A DNA stretch of 64,000 bases from Pseudoalteromonas aurantia (GTDB taxonomy: Bacteria > Pseudomonadota > Gammaproteobacteria > Enterobacterales > Alteromonadaceae): contig NZ_PNBY01000053.1 of assembly GCF_005886875.1 (NCBI RefSeq), positions 1 to 64,000 on the forward strand. Reading direction: 5' to 3'. Positions 10,159 through 19,335 of this stretch are shown piece by piece. The notes under the pieces are model-generated. The model was not told where the DNA came from. It did not search any database and saw nothing but the letters and a program-made list of their open reading frames with translations. A program made the position numbers and the translations under genes. Within the stretch, counting starts at the first letter, position 1; every line of letters starts with the position of its first letter.

Positions 10159-12660
10159 TTAACGAAAGTTAACCGTCACTTCTTCAGAGCAAACATCAGC
10201 AGATACACAGACTTTGTACACATATTGTTCTTGCGTCGCACGACGAATAAAGTCTCTATATAAGCCAGTATTAGCCGTAGTCGATACCTTTTCACCATCA
10301 CGATACACGTCTACTGTCTCACTCGCTGCACCTTGATACGCCAGCTCTATTCGGGCGAAGCCAAGTCGAGTTTTATTAGCACGCTTTAACTTCAATTCCA
10401 CAGCCGTCTCAGCAACAGAAACTTCCATAACTTTAGAATCTGTTAAACCCTCAGCATCCGTCACTGTTAACATAACCTGATAAGTACCGGCTGCCGCATA
10501 CGCATGCATTGGACTTTGCTCCGTCGATGTATTGCCGTCACCAAAGTCCCACGCCCAAGATGCAATATCATTGTTCGCATCACGACTACCATCAGTAAAG
10601 TTTACCTGCAACAAATCAGACGTATAAGAAAAGTTTGCTTCTGGTGCTGCAGGAGCAACTTCACCAATGCCAGTTAATGTTACAGCCCACTGATTGACAG
10701 TCCCTGTATCTTCAGCATATGTATCAACAACTTTTAACGTCCAATCACCTTGTGCAACTTCACCGTTAAAGGCATTTGATGCAAATGATTTATTAATATC
10801 ATCAGAACTACCACCAGCTTTGTTGTGCAGTGTTGCAGTAGTACCAGATGGAGAAGTTAATGTAACGACTAAATCGCCAATATAAGTGTGTGTAATATCA
10901 ATAAACGTTTCTGAACCAAAAACGGTAATTTCGTCTGGTATACTGATAACAGAAGTTACACCAGCCGGATCATTATCAGGGATGTCAACTTTTTCATTAT
11001 TGCTATATTCAAACTCAGTTAACCCTTGTGGATTAACATAGAGTGACACTTGGCTCTGCTTGGCCAAATCACCACTCGTCGCATCAATTGTGAATGAGTA
11101 ACTGCCCCACGGCGTATCTGCTTGCGTTGGCGCACTGAGTGTAAATGAGCCACCAGGTTGGACAGTACTTGCTGATAACACCGCTCCATCTAAATCACTG
11201 GTTACTGCTAAACTAATATCGCCTGTCCAGCCAGCAATAGCTGAGACTTCAAAGGTGTATGTTACTGTGTCGCCTGCAACAATTTCCTGAGATGCAGGTG
11301 TTGCAGATAATCTGAAACCAGGCGTTGGATCCGCTTGCTCTAGCGCTGTCGCAACATTTAAACGTTTACCAGATACCGTTTTCCCAGCTAATGCCGCATT
11401 ATCGTCACCTGAATTCATAAGCAATGCTTTAAGCTCGGCGGTTGTTAAGTCTGGGTTCACTGATAAAGCAAGTGCCGCCGCACCCGCAACATGCGGCGTT
11501 GCCATAGATGTACCTGAGAAGCTATCATAGCCACCACCAGGAACAGTCGATACAATCGCCGAGCCCGGCGCGCCTAAATCAACACTGTTTAAACCCCATT
11601 GCGAGAAGCTCGACATAGCATCTGTATGCGTCGTACTTGCTACTGATAAGACTGACTCATGCTCATAGCTTGATGGATAGTGTGGGTTAGAATCATTATC
11701 AACTGCACTATTACCAGCCGCTGCGACAAATAAAATTCCCGCTTCTTCAGATGCCGTTAATGCATCAGATAGCGCTTGGCTAAAACCACCACCGCCCCAG
11801 CTGTTGTTTGATACTCGAACATCAACACCCGCATTTTTAAGCCCGACTAAATAGTCAATACACTTAATGGCATTAGCAGAAGAGCCACTCCCGTTTGAGT
11901 CTAAAAATTTACAGCCAACGATAGACACTTGTTGGTTTACTCCAACCACGCCTACTCCGTCATTACCCACGGCACCAATAGTCCCTGCAACATGAGAACC
12001 ATGGCCTTGGTCATCCATTGGATCACCTGCATCGGTAATGGCATTTATGCCATGTACGTCATCAATAAAGCCGTTATTGTCATTATCAATACCATCTCCT
12101 GCAATTTCATTTGGGTTAACCCACATATTAGCAGCCAGATCTGGGTGCGTATGGTCAACACCGGTGTCAATAACACCCACAATCACATCTCGGCTACCAA
12201 TCGAAATATCCCATGCCTCTACCGCATCAATATCTGCGTCAGCCGTACCACCCGTTTGACCTGTGTTATGAAGGCCCCACAGTTCGGAAAACTTAGGATC
12301 GTCTGGCATCGCTTGGATTGATAATTGATAGTTAGGCTCAACATATTGAACAGCTGCATGAGAGGCAAGCGCCTTTATCGCCGCTTTAGGGTTGGTTTTA
12401 TCAAGTTTAAATTGAGCTAAGCGACCTTTGAGTACATTTTTATAGCCATCATCAACTTCATCTTTATTTACATCAGTGATTTTTGCATTCACTAATTGGC
12501 GTGCAGCTAACCTTTGCGCTTTACTTGCACTTTCTTTAAATACGACGATAACAGAATCGTCAGCCGCGCTCATTCGCTCTGTATTAGTATTCATATTGAT
12601 CGCAGCCTGTGAAAGGCAAGGTAATAACGCAAGCGTCAAGGCAGATAGTTTTAATTTCAT
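10159..12660 (-). CDS. Secreted subtilisin-like serine protease (S8) with P and PKD domains
   Basis: 833 aa from the ATG at 12660. In order: a signal peptide (1-19, ending SQA), an I9-type inhibitory propeptide (about 35-115), and a peptidase S8 domain with the catalytic triad D165 (VIDTGVD), H220 (HGSHVAG) and S385 (GTSMATPHVAG). After these come an Ig-like segment, a proprotein-convertase P domain (about 555-660), a PKD domain (WDFGDGN) and a C-terminal module with paired cysteines. This is an exported degradative protease of the kind common in marine Pseudoalteromonas. A TTG start 4 codons upstream is possible. It is divergent from csgB. Confidence 0.93.
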   Translation of the reverse strand: MKLKLSALTLALLPCLSQAAINMNTNTERMSAADDSVIVVFKESASKAQRLAARQLVNAKITDVNKDEVDDGYKNVLKGRLAQFKLDKTNPKAAIKALASHAAVQYVEPNYQLSIQAMPDDPKFSELWGLHNTGQTGGTADADIDAVEAWDISIGSRDVIVGVIDTGVDHTHPDLAANMWVNPNEIAGDGIDNDNNGFIDDVHGINAITDAGDPMDDQGHGSHVAGTIGAVGNDGVGVVGVNQQVSIVGCKFLDSNGSGSSANAIKCIDYLVGLKNAGVDVRVSNNSWGGGGFSQALSDALTASEEAGILFVAAAGNSAVDNDSNPHYPSSYEHESVLSVASTTHTDAMSSFSQWGLNSVDLGAPGSAIVSTVPGGGYDSFSGTSMATPHVAGAAALALSVNPDLTTAELKALLMNSGDDNAALAGKTVSGKRLNVATALEQADPTPGFRLSATPASQEIVAGDTVTYTFEVSAIAGWTGDISLAVTSDLDGAVLSASTVQPGGSFTLSAPTQADTPWGSYSFTIDATSGDLAKQSQVSLYVNPQGLTEFEYSNNEKVDIPDNDPAGVTSVISIPDEITVFGSETFIDITHTYIGDLVVTLTSPSGTTATLHNKAGGSSDDINKSFASNAFNGEVAQGDWTLKVVDTYAEDTGTVNQWAVTLTGIGEVAPAAPEANFSYTSDLLQVNFTDGSRDANNDIASWAWDFGDGNTSTEQSPMHAYAAAGTYQVMLTVTDAEGLTDSKVMEVSVAETAVELKLKRANKTRLGFARIELAYQGAASETVDVYRDGEKVSTTANTGLYRDFIRRATQEQYVYKVCVSADVCSEEVTVNFR

Positions 12661-13185
12661 TGTTAGATCCAATATTTTCTCATAACGTTGAATACGACAG
12701 GGTCTCGTCTTTGACGTTATTAATTAATTTAAAGTGTTAAATCACACTCGTTTTTAGATCTCTCAATATCAACAAAGCCCTATGTTCCATGTGACTTTTT
12801 TGAACGTAGCCTTATATATCAAGCTACAGCAAACAAGACACATTACTAGGTCAGCATTCCTAGTAAAAACATAAGGTATTTAATATAAGCAACGCTATTA
12901 GATAACAATAAAAAGATTGAAGCTGCAAGCGTAAAACTGAAAAACAGTAAAAACAGATTAGTCTTATTTATAAATACATAATTTTAACAAAATAGTATGA
13001 AGTTAAGCAGTTTTCCCCCACTCTAAAACCCAACCTTTTTTACTGAAAAAGTATAAAAGTCCATAAGAAACAGATAAAACCCTGATTTTAATCAATAAAT
13101 AAATCAAAAAAATTACCTATATATTATCCATTACGGCTTTATTACAGTGAGCTCAAGTCATTAAAACAGACGCACGAAAAATAAA
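12661..13185. promoter_or_regulatory. Intergenic region between the subtilase and csgB
   Basis: 525 bp, AT-rich, without a convincing gene. It must carry the divergent promoters of the protease and the curli operon. I see one 8-bp inverted repeat (12843-12850 with 12859-12866) and T/A-rich tracts near 13110-13130 that could serve as a -10 region for csgB. CsgD or other regulator sites could lie here, but none can be assigned with confidence. Confidence 0.4.
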
Positions 13186-13671
13186 ATGGTTACAATGAGA
13201 TACAAAAACATAACAAAAAAGAATCAAGCTCTATCACAGAGCTGTTTTACTTCATTGCTATGTACCATACTATCTTGTGTATCGTTAAAAATTAGTGCCA
13301 GCGACTATGACTTAAAAGAATCTCCTTTATCAGTCAGCATAAATCCGTCTTTTTTATCTAAAGCACAACACATCCACACCAATGCTTTAGTAAATCAAAT
13401 CGGTACATTTAATAAAGCAACAATATTTCAATCTAACGACGAATTGAACTCAATTAACGTACAACAGCTTGGTACAGGTAACCTTGCCGACATTACACAA
13501 TTGGGCTCAAACAATCGCATCAACCTTTTGCAACAAGGCAGTTATAACTCAGCTGTGATAATTCAAGAAGGTCATGCCAACATCGTCAACTTAACGCAAT
13601 TAGGGCAACAGTCATTCATTATTCATCAGCAGGGTAATGAGATGGTCGTAGATGTCAGCGTTACAAAATAA
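13186..13671 (+). CDS. csgB: Minor curlin / curli nucleator CsgB-like
   Basis: 161 aa. An N-terminal export signal (hydrophobic about 20-36) precedes four to five curlin-type repeats of about 22 residues with the G-N and Q-x-G pattern (for example QLGTGNLADITQLGSNNRINLLQQG). CsgB is secreted and nucleates CsgA into amyloid fibres on the cell surface. It is 24 bp upstream of csgA, and no clear ribosome binding site is seen at either the ATG at 13186 or the one at 13195. Its position first in the locus and small size argue for CsgB over a second CsgA. Confidence 0.85.
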   Translation: MVTMRYKNITKKNQALSQSCFTSLLCTILSCVSLKISASDYDLKESPLSVSINPSFLSKAQHIHTNALVNQIGTFNKATIFQSNDELNSINVQQLGTGNLADITQLGSNNRINLLQQGSYNSAVIIQEGHANIVNLTQLGQQSFIIHQQGNEMVVDVSVTK

Positions 13672-13695
13672 TTCACTATAGAACAGGATATTACT

Positions 13696-15351
13696 ATGCT
13701 AAAAAAATCTCTAATTACATGTGCCGTTGCATTGGCGCTAGGTTATGGCAACGTAGCTGTAGCAAATGACTCAAAAGACACGAGCCATTCAATTACGTCT
13801 GACTTTATGGCAAATGCACAACAAAACAAAGTGGAGATCTCACAAAAATCGATTAACCCAGCCAATGGTAACAACGCAACGGTAGAGCAAACAGGTAATA
13901 TTAATGGGGCTCAGTTGGCCGTTGAAGGTGATGACAACCAATTAAGCTCTGTACAAGCCGGTGATAACAACTTACAAACAACCAGCGTGAATGGTAACAG
14001 TAACCATATTGCTAATAATCAAAATGGTAGCGATGCTAAAACTCAAATTGAAATCGCTGGTAACGCTAACATGCTTGCTATCACGCAAGAAGGTGCTGCG
14101 GGTTTAGGTAATATTGGCAGTCAAGTGATAACCACTATTAATGGTGATGACAACCTTATTAGCATAGAACAAGGTGACGGTGGACACTGGGCATTTATCA
14201 GAGACTTACAAGGCAATGAAAATGAAATAAACGTTCTCCAAAATGGCGAGTGGGGTGAAGTTCACCTAAATAGCATCGTAGGCGATGACAACGAAATTGA
14301 TGTTGAGCAAGATGGCTTTTGGAATATAGCGACGATTGAATCGCTACAGGGCGAAGAAAATGAAATTGACTTCGAACAAGTCGGTGACAGAAACCGCCTT
14401 ACTATTGAAGCATTATCAGGTGATGATAACGATATCAAAGTTGAGCAAATTGGTAATAGTAATAACATCGCCCTCACCAGTGTGTCGGGCTTAGATCACA
14501 GTATTTCTGTAGAACAACGAGGCAATGACAACAAACTAATTAGCAGTGACATCACTGGTAATGAAAATGATATTAGAGCAAGCCAAGTAGGTAACGAAAA
14601 CATCGTAGAGTTAGCCGCAGGCATAAATGGTAATGAAAATAACGTATTTTTAGAGCAAGACGGCAGTACAAATACGCTTTCCAGCGGGCTTTTTGCAGGA
14701 AATGATAACAAAGTATCCGCCGAGCAGACTGGCTTTGCCAATCAACTACAATTCGATATTCAAGGCAATAACAATGAATTGAATGTTACGCAAAGTGGTA
14801 ACGAAAACACAGCATATTTAGGAGTTGTTGGAGATAACAATACCTTCTCTGCAATTCAAGAAGAGCAAGGTAACAATACACATATCGCTAACTTTAATGG
14901 TTCAGACAATAATTTCCAAACTATTCAAGTTGCAGGCACTGGTAATCACGCAACAATTCAAACGTCTTATCCTGATACGTCTTTAGAAACATCGTCTAAT
15001 AACATTCAACTTTCTCAAACTGGCAGTGACAATGACACGAGTATTACCTTAAGCAGCGTTGTTCCTAGCAATGATAATTCGATTTTGACAAGTCAAGTTG
15101 GTAACCTGAATGCATTAGACCTCATGCTTGAAGGTACCGGCAATAGCGTAGACATTGCACAAATTGGTGACATGAACGTTGTGGCTGGTATTGATAATGG
15201 CGCTTTCTTGTTAGCCGGTAATGATTTGAGTCTAACAATCAGCCAAACAGGTACTGGTAACTTAGTTGAAGGCGGTATGTCACAACTTAATGGTGATGTA
15301 TCAGTTACTCAAGTGGGTGATTTCAATACTACAACCATTACACAAAAGTAA
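13696..15351 (+). CDS. csgA: Giant major curlin CsgA-like protein
   Basis: 551 aa, more than three times the E. coli CsgA length of about 150. A signal peptide (1-23, ending VAVA) is followed by roughly twenty curlin repeats of about 22 residues, each with a G-[ND]-x-N turn and a Q-x-G-x-x-N turn (for example VEQIGNSNNI). The protein is rich in Asn, Asp, Glu and Gln and strongly acidic in repeats 6-12. It would be the extracellular amyloid subunit secreted through CsgG. AGGAT precedes the ATG. A terminator follows, so it is probably made in excess over the downstream assembly genes. Confidence 0.88.
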   Translation: MLKKSLITCAVALALGYGNVAVANDSKDTSHSITSDFMANAQQNKVEISQKSINPANGNNATVEQTGNINGAQLAVEGDDNQLSSVQAGDNNLQTTSVNGNSNHIANNQNGSDAKTQIEIAGNANMLAITQEGAAGLGNIGSQVITTINGDDNLISIEQGDGGHWAFIRDLQGNENEINVLQNGEWGEVHLNSIVGDDNEIDVEQDGFWNIATIESLQGEENEIDFEQVGDRNRLTIEALSGDDNDIKVEQIGNSNNIALTSVSGLDHSISVEQRGNDNKLISSDITGNENDIRASQVGNENIVELAAGINGNENNVFLEQDGSTNTLSSGLFAGNDNKVSAEQTGFANQLQFDIQGNNNELNVTQSGNENTAYLGVVGDNNTFSAIQEEQGNNTHIANFNGSDNNFQTIQVAGTGNHATIQTSYPDTSLETSSNNIQLSQTGSDNDTSITLSSVVPSNDNSILTSQVGNLNALDLMLEGTGNSVDIAQIGDMNVVAGIDNGAFLLAGNDLSLTISQTGTGNLVEGGMSQLNGDVSVTQVGDFNTTTITQK

Positions 15352-15365
15352 CTTTAATATGAATG

Positions 15366-15394
15366 AGCAGTGTGAAAACTTCACACTGCTTTTC
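15366..15394 (+). terminator. Hairpin terminator/attenuator between csgA and csgE
   Basis: An 11-bp perfect stem (15366-15376 with 15380-15390), three-base loop, then T-rich sequence. It lies 15 bp after the csgA stop and before csgE. It would limit read-through and so lower the amount of secretion machinery relative to the fibre subunit. Confidence 0.8.
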
Positions 15395-15414
15395 TAATAA
15401 CAAAAGTGGTCATT

Positions 15415-15798
15415 ATGAATGCGGTACTGAAACATTTCTTTTTCATAATATGTATTATCACCAGCCCATTGCATGCCAAGGAGGAAATTGGTGGTTTTTT
15501 GCTTGATCAAAGCATCAGCCGATCCGGCTATGAATTTTACACCCAATTAAGTATGCTATGGCAAGACATTCCCAATACGTCCGGTGCAAATGTGGTAATT
15601 AAAGAAACTTTAATTCCGCGGGCTGGCACCGTATTAACGATAGAACTCAATAATACCATTGTTTACAAAACATTCATGGGTAGACGACTCAAGCCCATTG
15701 ATGAACAAGTCGAGCAAGCAGCCATAACACTCGTCAATCTTATTGCCTCAAATAACTTTAGTGAATTTAGCCAAGATATGGCTATCAGTGGTCTTTAA
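15415..15798 (+). CDS. csgE: Curli assembly protein CsgE
   Basis: 127 aa from the ATG at 15415. A signal peptide (cleavage near PLHA) precedes the conserved CsgE core (EIGGFLLDQSISRSGYEFY and LIPRAGTVLTIELNNTIVYKTF). CsgE is a periplasmic adaptor that caps the CsgG channel and directs CsgA to it. A GTG nine bases upstream is also open, but the ATG puts the signal peptide in the usual place. The gene ends one base before csgF begins, so the two are probably translated together. Confidence 0.92.
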   Translation: MNAVLKHFFFIICIITSPLHAKEEIGGFLLDQSISRSGYEFYTQLSMLWQDIPNTSGANVVIKETLIPRAGTVLTIELNNTIVYKTFMGRRLKPIDEQVEQAAITLVNLIASNNFSEFSQDMAISGL

Positions 15799-15799
15799 C

Positions 15800-16216
15800 A
15801 TGAAAAAAATAATAATATTAACGACTCTTTTTTACCCGTCTTTATTGCTGGCCAGCGAGCTTGTTTATACACCCATTAACCCAAGCTTTGGTGGTAGCCC
15901 GCTCAACGCAAGCATGCTGCTCAACAAAGCTCAATCACAAAACAAACACAAAGCTCATACGGTAGAAAAGACCTATGCAGAGCGGCTTCAAGAGTCTCTA
16001 GAACGTTCATACATAAATAAAATCGTGCGTGAACTTACCGATTTAGCATTTGGTGAAGATCCTACTGATAATGTATTTGGACAAGACTCAACGTTTATCA
16101 GTGGCGATTATGAAATTAAAATGATCACCAGCAATTCAGACAGTATTACTGTGCAAATTACCAACCTCATAAATGGTGAAATCACTACCATAGAAGTACC
16201 AAGGTTTACACCATGA
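15800..16216 (+). CDS. csgF: Curli assembly protein CsgF
   Basis: 138 aa from the ATG at 15800. A signal peptide (MKKIIILTTLFYPSLLLAS) is followed by the N-terminal segment with the PSFGGSPLN motif that inserts into the CsgG pore in E. coli. CsgF couples secretion to nucleation at the surface. A longer reading frame upstream overlaps csgE and is not needed. The stop codon overlaps the csgG start (ATGA), a sign of translational coupling. Confidence 0.93.
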   Translation: MKKIIILTTLFYPSLLLASELVYTPINPSFGGSPLNASMLLNKAQSQNKHKAHTVEKTYAERLQESLERSYINKIVRELTDLAFGEDPTDNVFGQDSTFISGDYEIKMITSNSDSITVQITNLINGEITTIEVPRFTP

Positions 16217-17007
16217 AAAAGCGGACAATAAAAACAACATTAATTACTTTATTACTAGGAACAACCGTAGGCTGCTCAAGCTTAACTCAGGTCCTTCCCC
16301 CTGATATTAAGATTGCTCAAACATTAGAACAAACAGAGACATTTTCAGAATTACAAACATTACCAGCGCCAATGGGCAGTATACCCGTCTCAGTGTATTC
16401 ATTTAGAGACCAAACGGGGCAATACAAACCCATTGCCAATGTCAGTTCATTTTCAACCGCAGTTACTCAAGGGGCGTCTGCGATCCTAGTACAAGCTTTA
16501 AACGAAACAGACTGGTTTATTCCTGTGGAGCGAGAAGGATTACAAAATATCCTTACAGAGCGCAAGATAATTCGAGCTGCACAAGATACAAACAATGGAA
16601 AAGCGGATAAACTCCCCCCTCTTAAAACCGCAAAAATTCTTATCGAAGGCGGTATAATCAGCTACGACTCTAATACAAAAACAGGTGGACTTGGCGCGGA
16701 GTATTTTGGAATAAGTACCTCAGAGCTATACCGAGAAGATGTTATATCTATTTACATGCGTGCAGTAGATGTCAGAACTGGCGTAGTACTAACATCCGTT
16801 GCAACGACAAAAACAGTACTCAGCCATGAAGTGAGGGCCGGGTTTTTCCGCTTTGTCAGTTATAAGCGACTCGCAGAAGCTGAGGCCGGTTATACTAATA
16901 ATGAGCCTATGCATATTTGTGTCAAACAAGCGATAGAAAAAGCATTGGTGAACTTAATCAAAAGCGGTATCAAAAAAAGGATTTGGTCTCCCAAGGTGAC
17001 TACCTAG
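16213..17007 (+). CDS. csgG: Curli secretion channel lipoprotein CsgG
   Basis: 264 aa. A lipoprotein signal with lipobox TVGC (Cys20) is followed by the CsgG domain: PVSVYSFRDQTGQYKP, FSTAVTQGASAILVQAL, FIPVEREGLQNILTERKIIR and the beta-barrel-forming segments near 140-210. It forms the nonameric outer-membrane pore that exports CsgA and CsgB. Its length is close to the family norm. It is the last gene of the curli operon and overlaps csgF by four bases. Confidence 0.96.
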   Translation: MKKRTIKTTLITLLLGTTVGCSSLTQVLPPDIKIAQTLEQTETFSELQTLPAPMGSIPVSVYSFRDQTGQYKPIANVSSFSTAVTQGASAILVQALNETDWFIPVEREGLQNILTERKIIRAAQDTNNGKADKLPPLKTAKILIEGGIISYDSNTKTGGLGAEYFGISTSELYREDVISIYMRAVDVRTGVVLTSVATTKTVLSHEVRAGFFRFVSYKRLAEAEAGYTNNEPMHICVKQAIEKALVNLIKSGIKKRIWSPKVTT

Positions 17008-17077
17008 CAAGTCTGAATTAAAAGGTAATGGAGACATTAAGACATATAAAGTCAGACAATGACTAAGAAACACCTCA

Positions 17078-17144
17078 CAGCACAGTCGCTTTATATAATT
17101 CGAGACAAAAGCAGTTTCGTAATTGTCTAAAAAAAACTGTGCTG
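17078..17144. terminator. Nested inverted repeats between csgG and csgD
   Basis: A 9-bp perfect inverted repeat (17078-17086 with 17136-17144) encloses a second 6-bp repeat (17103-17108 with 17123-17128). An A-run at 17129-17136 would read as a T-run on the minus strand. It lies in the gap between convergent genes, so a terminator role is likely, mainly for csgD. Confidence 0.4.
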
Positions 17145-17170
17145 AAATACAGTACTTACATCAATGCCTC

Positions 17171-17878
17171 TTAATTAGTATGATAGCGAGTTAATGCATC
17201 AGGGAAAAACTGCCTAGCCCAATTCAATAGTTCGATGCGATTGCGTGACTTAGTTTTTTTAAAGGCACTATAAAGGTGGGTTTTTACTGTATGATCACTG
17301 ATGTGTAATTTGTTGGCTATTTCTTTATTTTGAGCCCCTTCAGCAATTAACTTAATAATCGTTTTTTCGCGTTTTGTTAAATTGTACGTTGATTCGTCAA
17401 TTTCAGCTTGCGGCACAGTACTTTTAGTCTGTATATGCTCACTCAATAATTCTGAGAAAGTGCTGCTAATAATGCTGCGACGAAACCATAGTTCACCGTC
17501 GAATATTGCTCTGATACTTTTTAACTGTACATCCGGCTTATCAGTTTCATATATAATACCTTTAATTCCAGCTAACAATGCACTTCTCTCTGATACAGCC
17601 CCATCTCTGACATTCATTAAAACGATAGGCCTCTTTTTAGCAAGTGTACTAATATTCTGCGGTATATACTCTGTCCACTTCACTGTTGCCATATCAATAA
17701 AAGTAACTTGCTCTGTCGCATCACATCCTACTTGTTCTGCTATTAATTCAAAGTTTTCCAAAAACACATTTTCAACATCTAACATCAGTAAAATACTACG
17801 TAAATAATAAAGGTTACTCTGTTCTTTGATTGTTTGCTGTGCTGTGATAATTGTTGCCATTCGCGCAGCTTTTCCCAT
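17171..17878 (-). CDS. csgD: LuxR-family regulator, CsgD-like
   Basis: 235 aa. The C-terminal 65 residues are a LuxR/GerE helix-turn-helix (LTKREKTIIKLIAEGAQNKE, then HISDHTVKTHLYSAFKKTKS). The N-terminal half is a receiver-like domain without the usual acidic pocket (LLMLDVENVFLENFELIA), like that of CsgD and VpsT. It probably activates the curli operon with which it converges; the assignment to csgD rests on this position and domain layout. A basal promoter would lie in the AT-rich gap upstream. Confidence 0.8.
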   Translation of the reverse strand: MGKAARMATIITAQQTIKEQSNLYYLRSILLMLDVENVFLENFELIAEQVGCDATEQVTFIDMATVKWTEYIPQNISTLAKKRPIVLMNVRDGAVSERSALLAGIKGIIYETDKPDVQLKSIRAIFDGELWFRRSIISSTFSELLSEHIQTKSTVPQAEIDESTYNLTKREKTIIKLIAEGAQNKEIANKLHISDHTVKTHLYSAFKKTKSRNRIELLNWARQFFPDALTRYHTN

Positions 17879-18282
17879 GTGATTACCTTTTCTTTTTCCA
17901 CAAATTCACAATGAACTTATTTCTGGTCCGACAAGATTAAAAATACACAAAAAAAACACATATGTAAATATTATGTTTTATTACAAAATAATTTATATAA
18001 AGCAATAATTAACCATTACTATAAATTAAAAGCATTCAATTTAAAGTGTTATAAAAATAGAACCCTTAAAAAAGCAAATAAAAATTTCACATTTCTTTAC
18101 ATTCCCTATGAAGAATCATAAATTCAGGTTAAAATACGAGCATTGCACCGCCATTTGTCTATACATCTATGTATAGATATCAATGACTTTTATTGAACTT
18201 ATAGAGCCTTTCGCTAAAGTTATACTCATTTAGGTCGATACCTTTTTGCATTCTATAATAATTAGTAAAAGGCTTTCGTTGA
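17879..18282. other. AT-rich gap upstream of csgD
   Basis: 404 bp without a supported gene. It holds the csgD promoter region, a 20-bp palindrome at 18158-18177, and a TATAAT at 18254-18259, 23 bp before the next start codon, that probably serves the plus-strand gene at 18283. Confidence 0.4.
18158..18177. repeat. 20-bp palindrome upstream of the 102-aa membrane protein
   Basis: Arms of nine bases (TCTATACAT and ATGTATAGA) separated by CT. The symmetry and position, about 105 bp before the start at 18283, suggest a binding site for a dimeric regulator, but no regulator can be named. Confidence 0.45.
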
Positions 18283-18591
18283 ATGGATATTGAATTAATC
18301 GTCGTTACGCTTAATCTTATCGTATTAGTTTTCGCATATGGAGTACTAAACCCTACGTTTTCTGGGCGCAACCTCATTAAAGTGTTAACGCAAGATCTCA
18401 TCGCTTTAAGCGTTTCGCTCATGGTGGTGGGCTTTTATCTCGCCAATAAACAACTTAGCTTTACTTTACTTATGGTTGACGTGGATTGGTTCTGGTTTAC
18501 CTTGCTTACTTTTCTAGCTTTAAAAACCCCCTTATTTTTATGGTATGCCAAACGGTGGAATATAGAACTCCCTATTCATCTTAAATCATGA
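18283..18591 (+). CDS. Small hypothetical membrane protein
   Basis: 102 aa with three predicted membrane helices (about 4-22, 36-55 and 66-86). I recognise no family. The reading frame is supported by a TATAAT at 18254-18259, an AAAGG stretch before the ATG and a clean terminator just after the stop. It lies between the curli locus and a CBS-domain gene and appears to be transcribed alone. No function is proposed. Confidence 0.6.
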   Translation: MDIELIVVTLNLIVLVFAYGVLNPTFSGRNLIKVLTQDLIALSVSLMVVGFYLANKQLSFTLLMVDVDWFWFTLLTFLALKTPLFLWYAKRWNIELPIHLKS

Positions 18592-18593
18592 AA

Positions 18594-18620
18594 AAGGCGC
18601 CTTTCGACGCCTTGTTTTTT
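18594..18620 (+). terminator. Intrinsic terminator after the 102-aa gene
   Basis: Stem AAGGCG (18594-18599) with CGCCTT (18608-18613), eight-base loop, followed by GTTTTTT. It starts 3 bp after the stop codon. Confidence 0.75.
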
Positions 18621-18689
18621 CTTTAATTTACATTACTTTTGAAAATCAAACTATGTGGCACATTAAAGTCCCCCACTGTCCGAAATAAG

Positions 18690-19280
18690 TTATATCTCAC
18701 TGTGATGCCACAGTGAGTCAATAATCTCGCTAAATGTCCCAGCCAATTTTGCTTGGCTTACGGGGCATGCCACCTGCTTAGCTAAACAGATCAAGTCAAA
18801 ATACCCACGTAGCTTATTACTTGGCTTATCCATAACGAACAAAAATTCATGCCCAGCACTTTGCATAGTTTGTAGAATATCGCCAACATATGAGTGTTCG
18901 ATCATATGTCGCGGCACTGTATGTAATTGCGCAAGTGGGACCATCACGTGTGAAACCATAAGATCATCACGTTTTAGCCCTAATTTTGCGGCAACTTTTA
19001 ATACATAACTACTAGAGAGCCTCGCTTTTGAAATGATCCCCTGAAAGACATTACGCTCATTAGCAACCAAGCATGTTCGCATATAGGTTTTATTAAGTAT
19101 GAGTAATGCATCGTTTAACCCCGTATCACCATCAATGATAACTGGGTGTATCAAATCAAGATTATACATTGCATCACATGCAGGGCTTTCTAACGTTAAG
19201 TTTGGCGCATTTTGATGACATAGCGCAGTGATAGGATATTCAGATAGTTTTTCAGTATGTACTGATGTATAAGTAGACAT
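18690..19280 (-). CDS. CBS-domain pair protein
   Basis: 196 aa, soluble. Two CBS-like halves are visible: HPVIIDGDTGLNDALLILNK ... TCLVANERNVFQGIISKARL (about 47-92) and VPLAQLHTVPRHMIEHSYVGD ... HEFLFVMDKPSNKLRGYFDL (about 113-164). CBS pairs commonly bind adenosyl nucleotides and sense energy state. No catalytic domain is attached, so it may regulate a partner. It is upstream of a small secreted-protein gene on the same strand (gap 55 bp), and the two could share a transcript. Confidence 0.7.
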   Translation of the reverse strand: MSTYTSVHTEKLSEYPITALCHQNAPNLTLESPACDAMYNLDLIHPVIIDGDTGLNDALLILNKTYMRTCLVANERNVFQGIISKARLSSSYVLKVAAKLGLKRDDLMVSHVMVPLAQLHTVPRHMIEHSYVGDILQTMQSAGHEFLFVMDKPSNKLRGYFDLICLAKQVACPVSQAKLAGTFSEIIDSLWHHSEI

Positions 19281-19335
19281 AGTCTCACCTGTTAATAAAT
19301 TAAGCTTTCGACAAAAAATTGAGTGCGTTTAAAAC

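Noticed and set aside
14262-14741. Antisense open frames in csgA
   Set aside because: They mirror the repetitive curlin codons (low-complexity Ser/Leu runs) and have no independent support.
13186-15351. Regular repeats that could look like a CRISPR array
   Set aside because: The periodicity is in protein-coding curlin units with varied DNA; no identical direct repeats or spacers and no cas genes.
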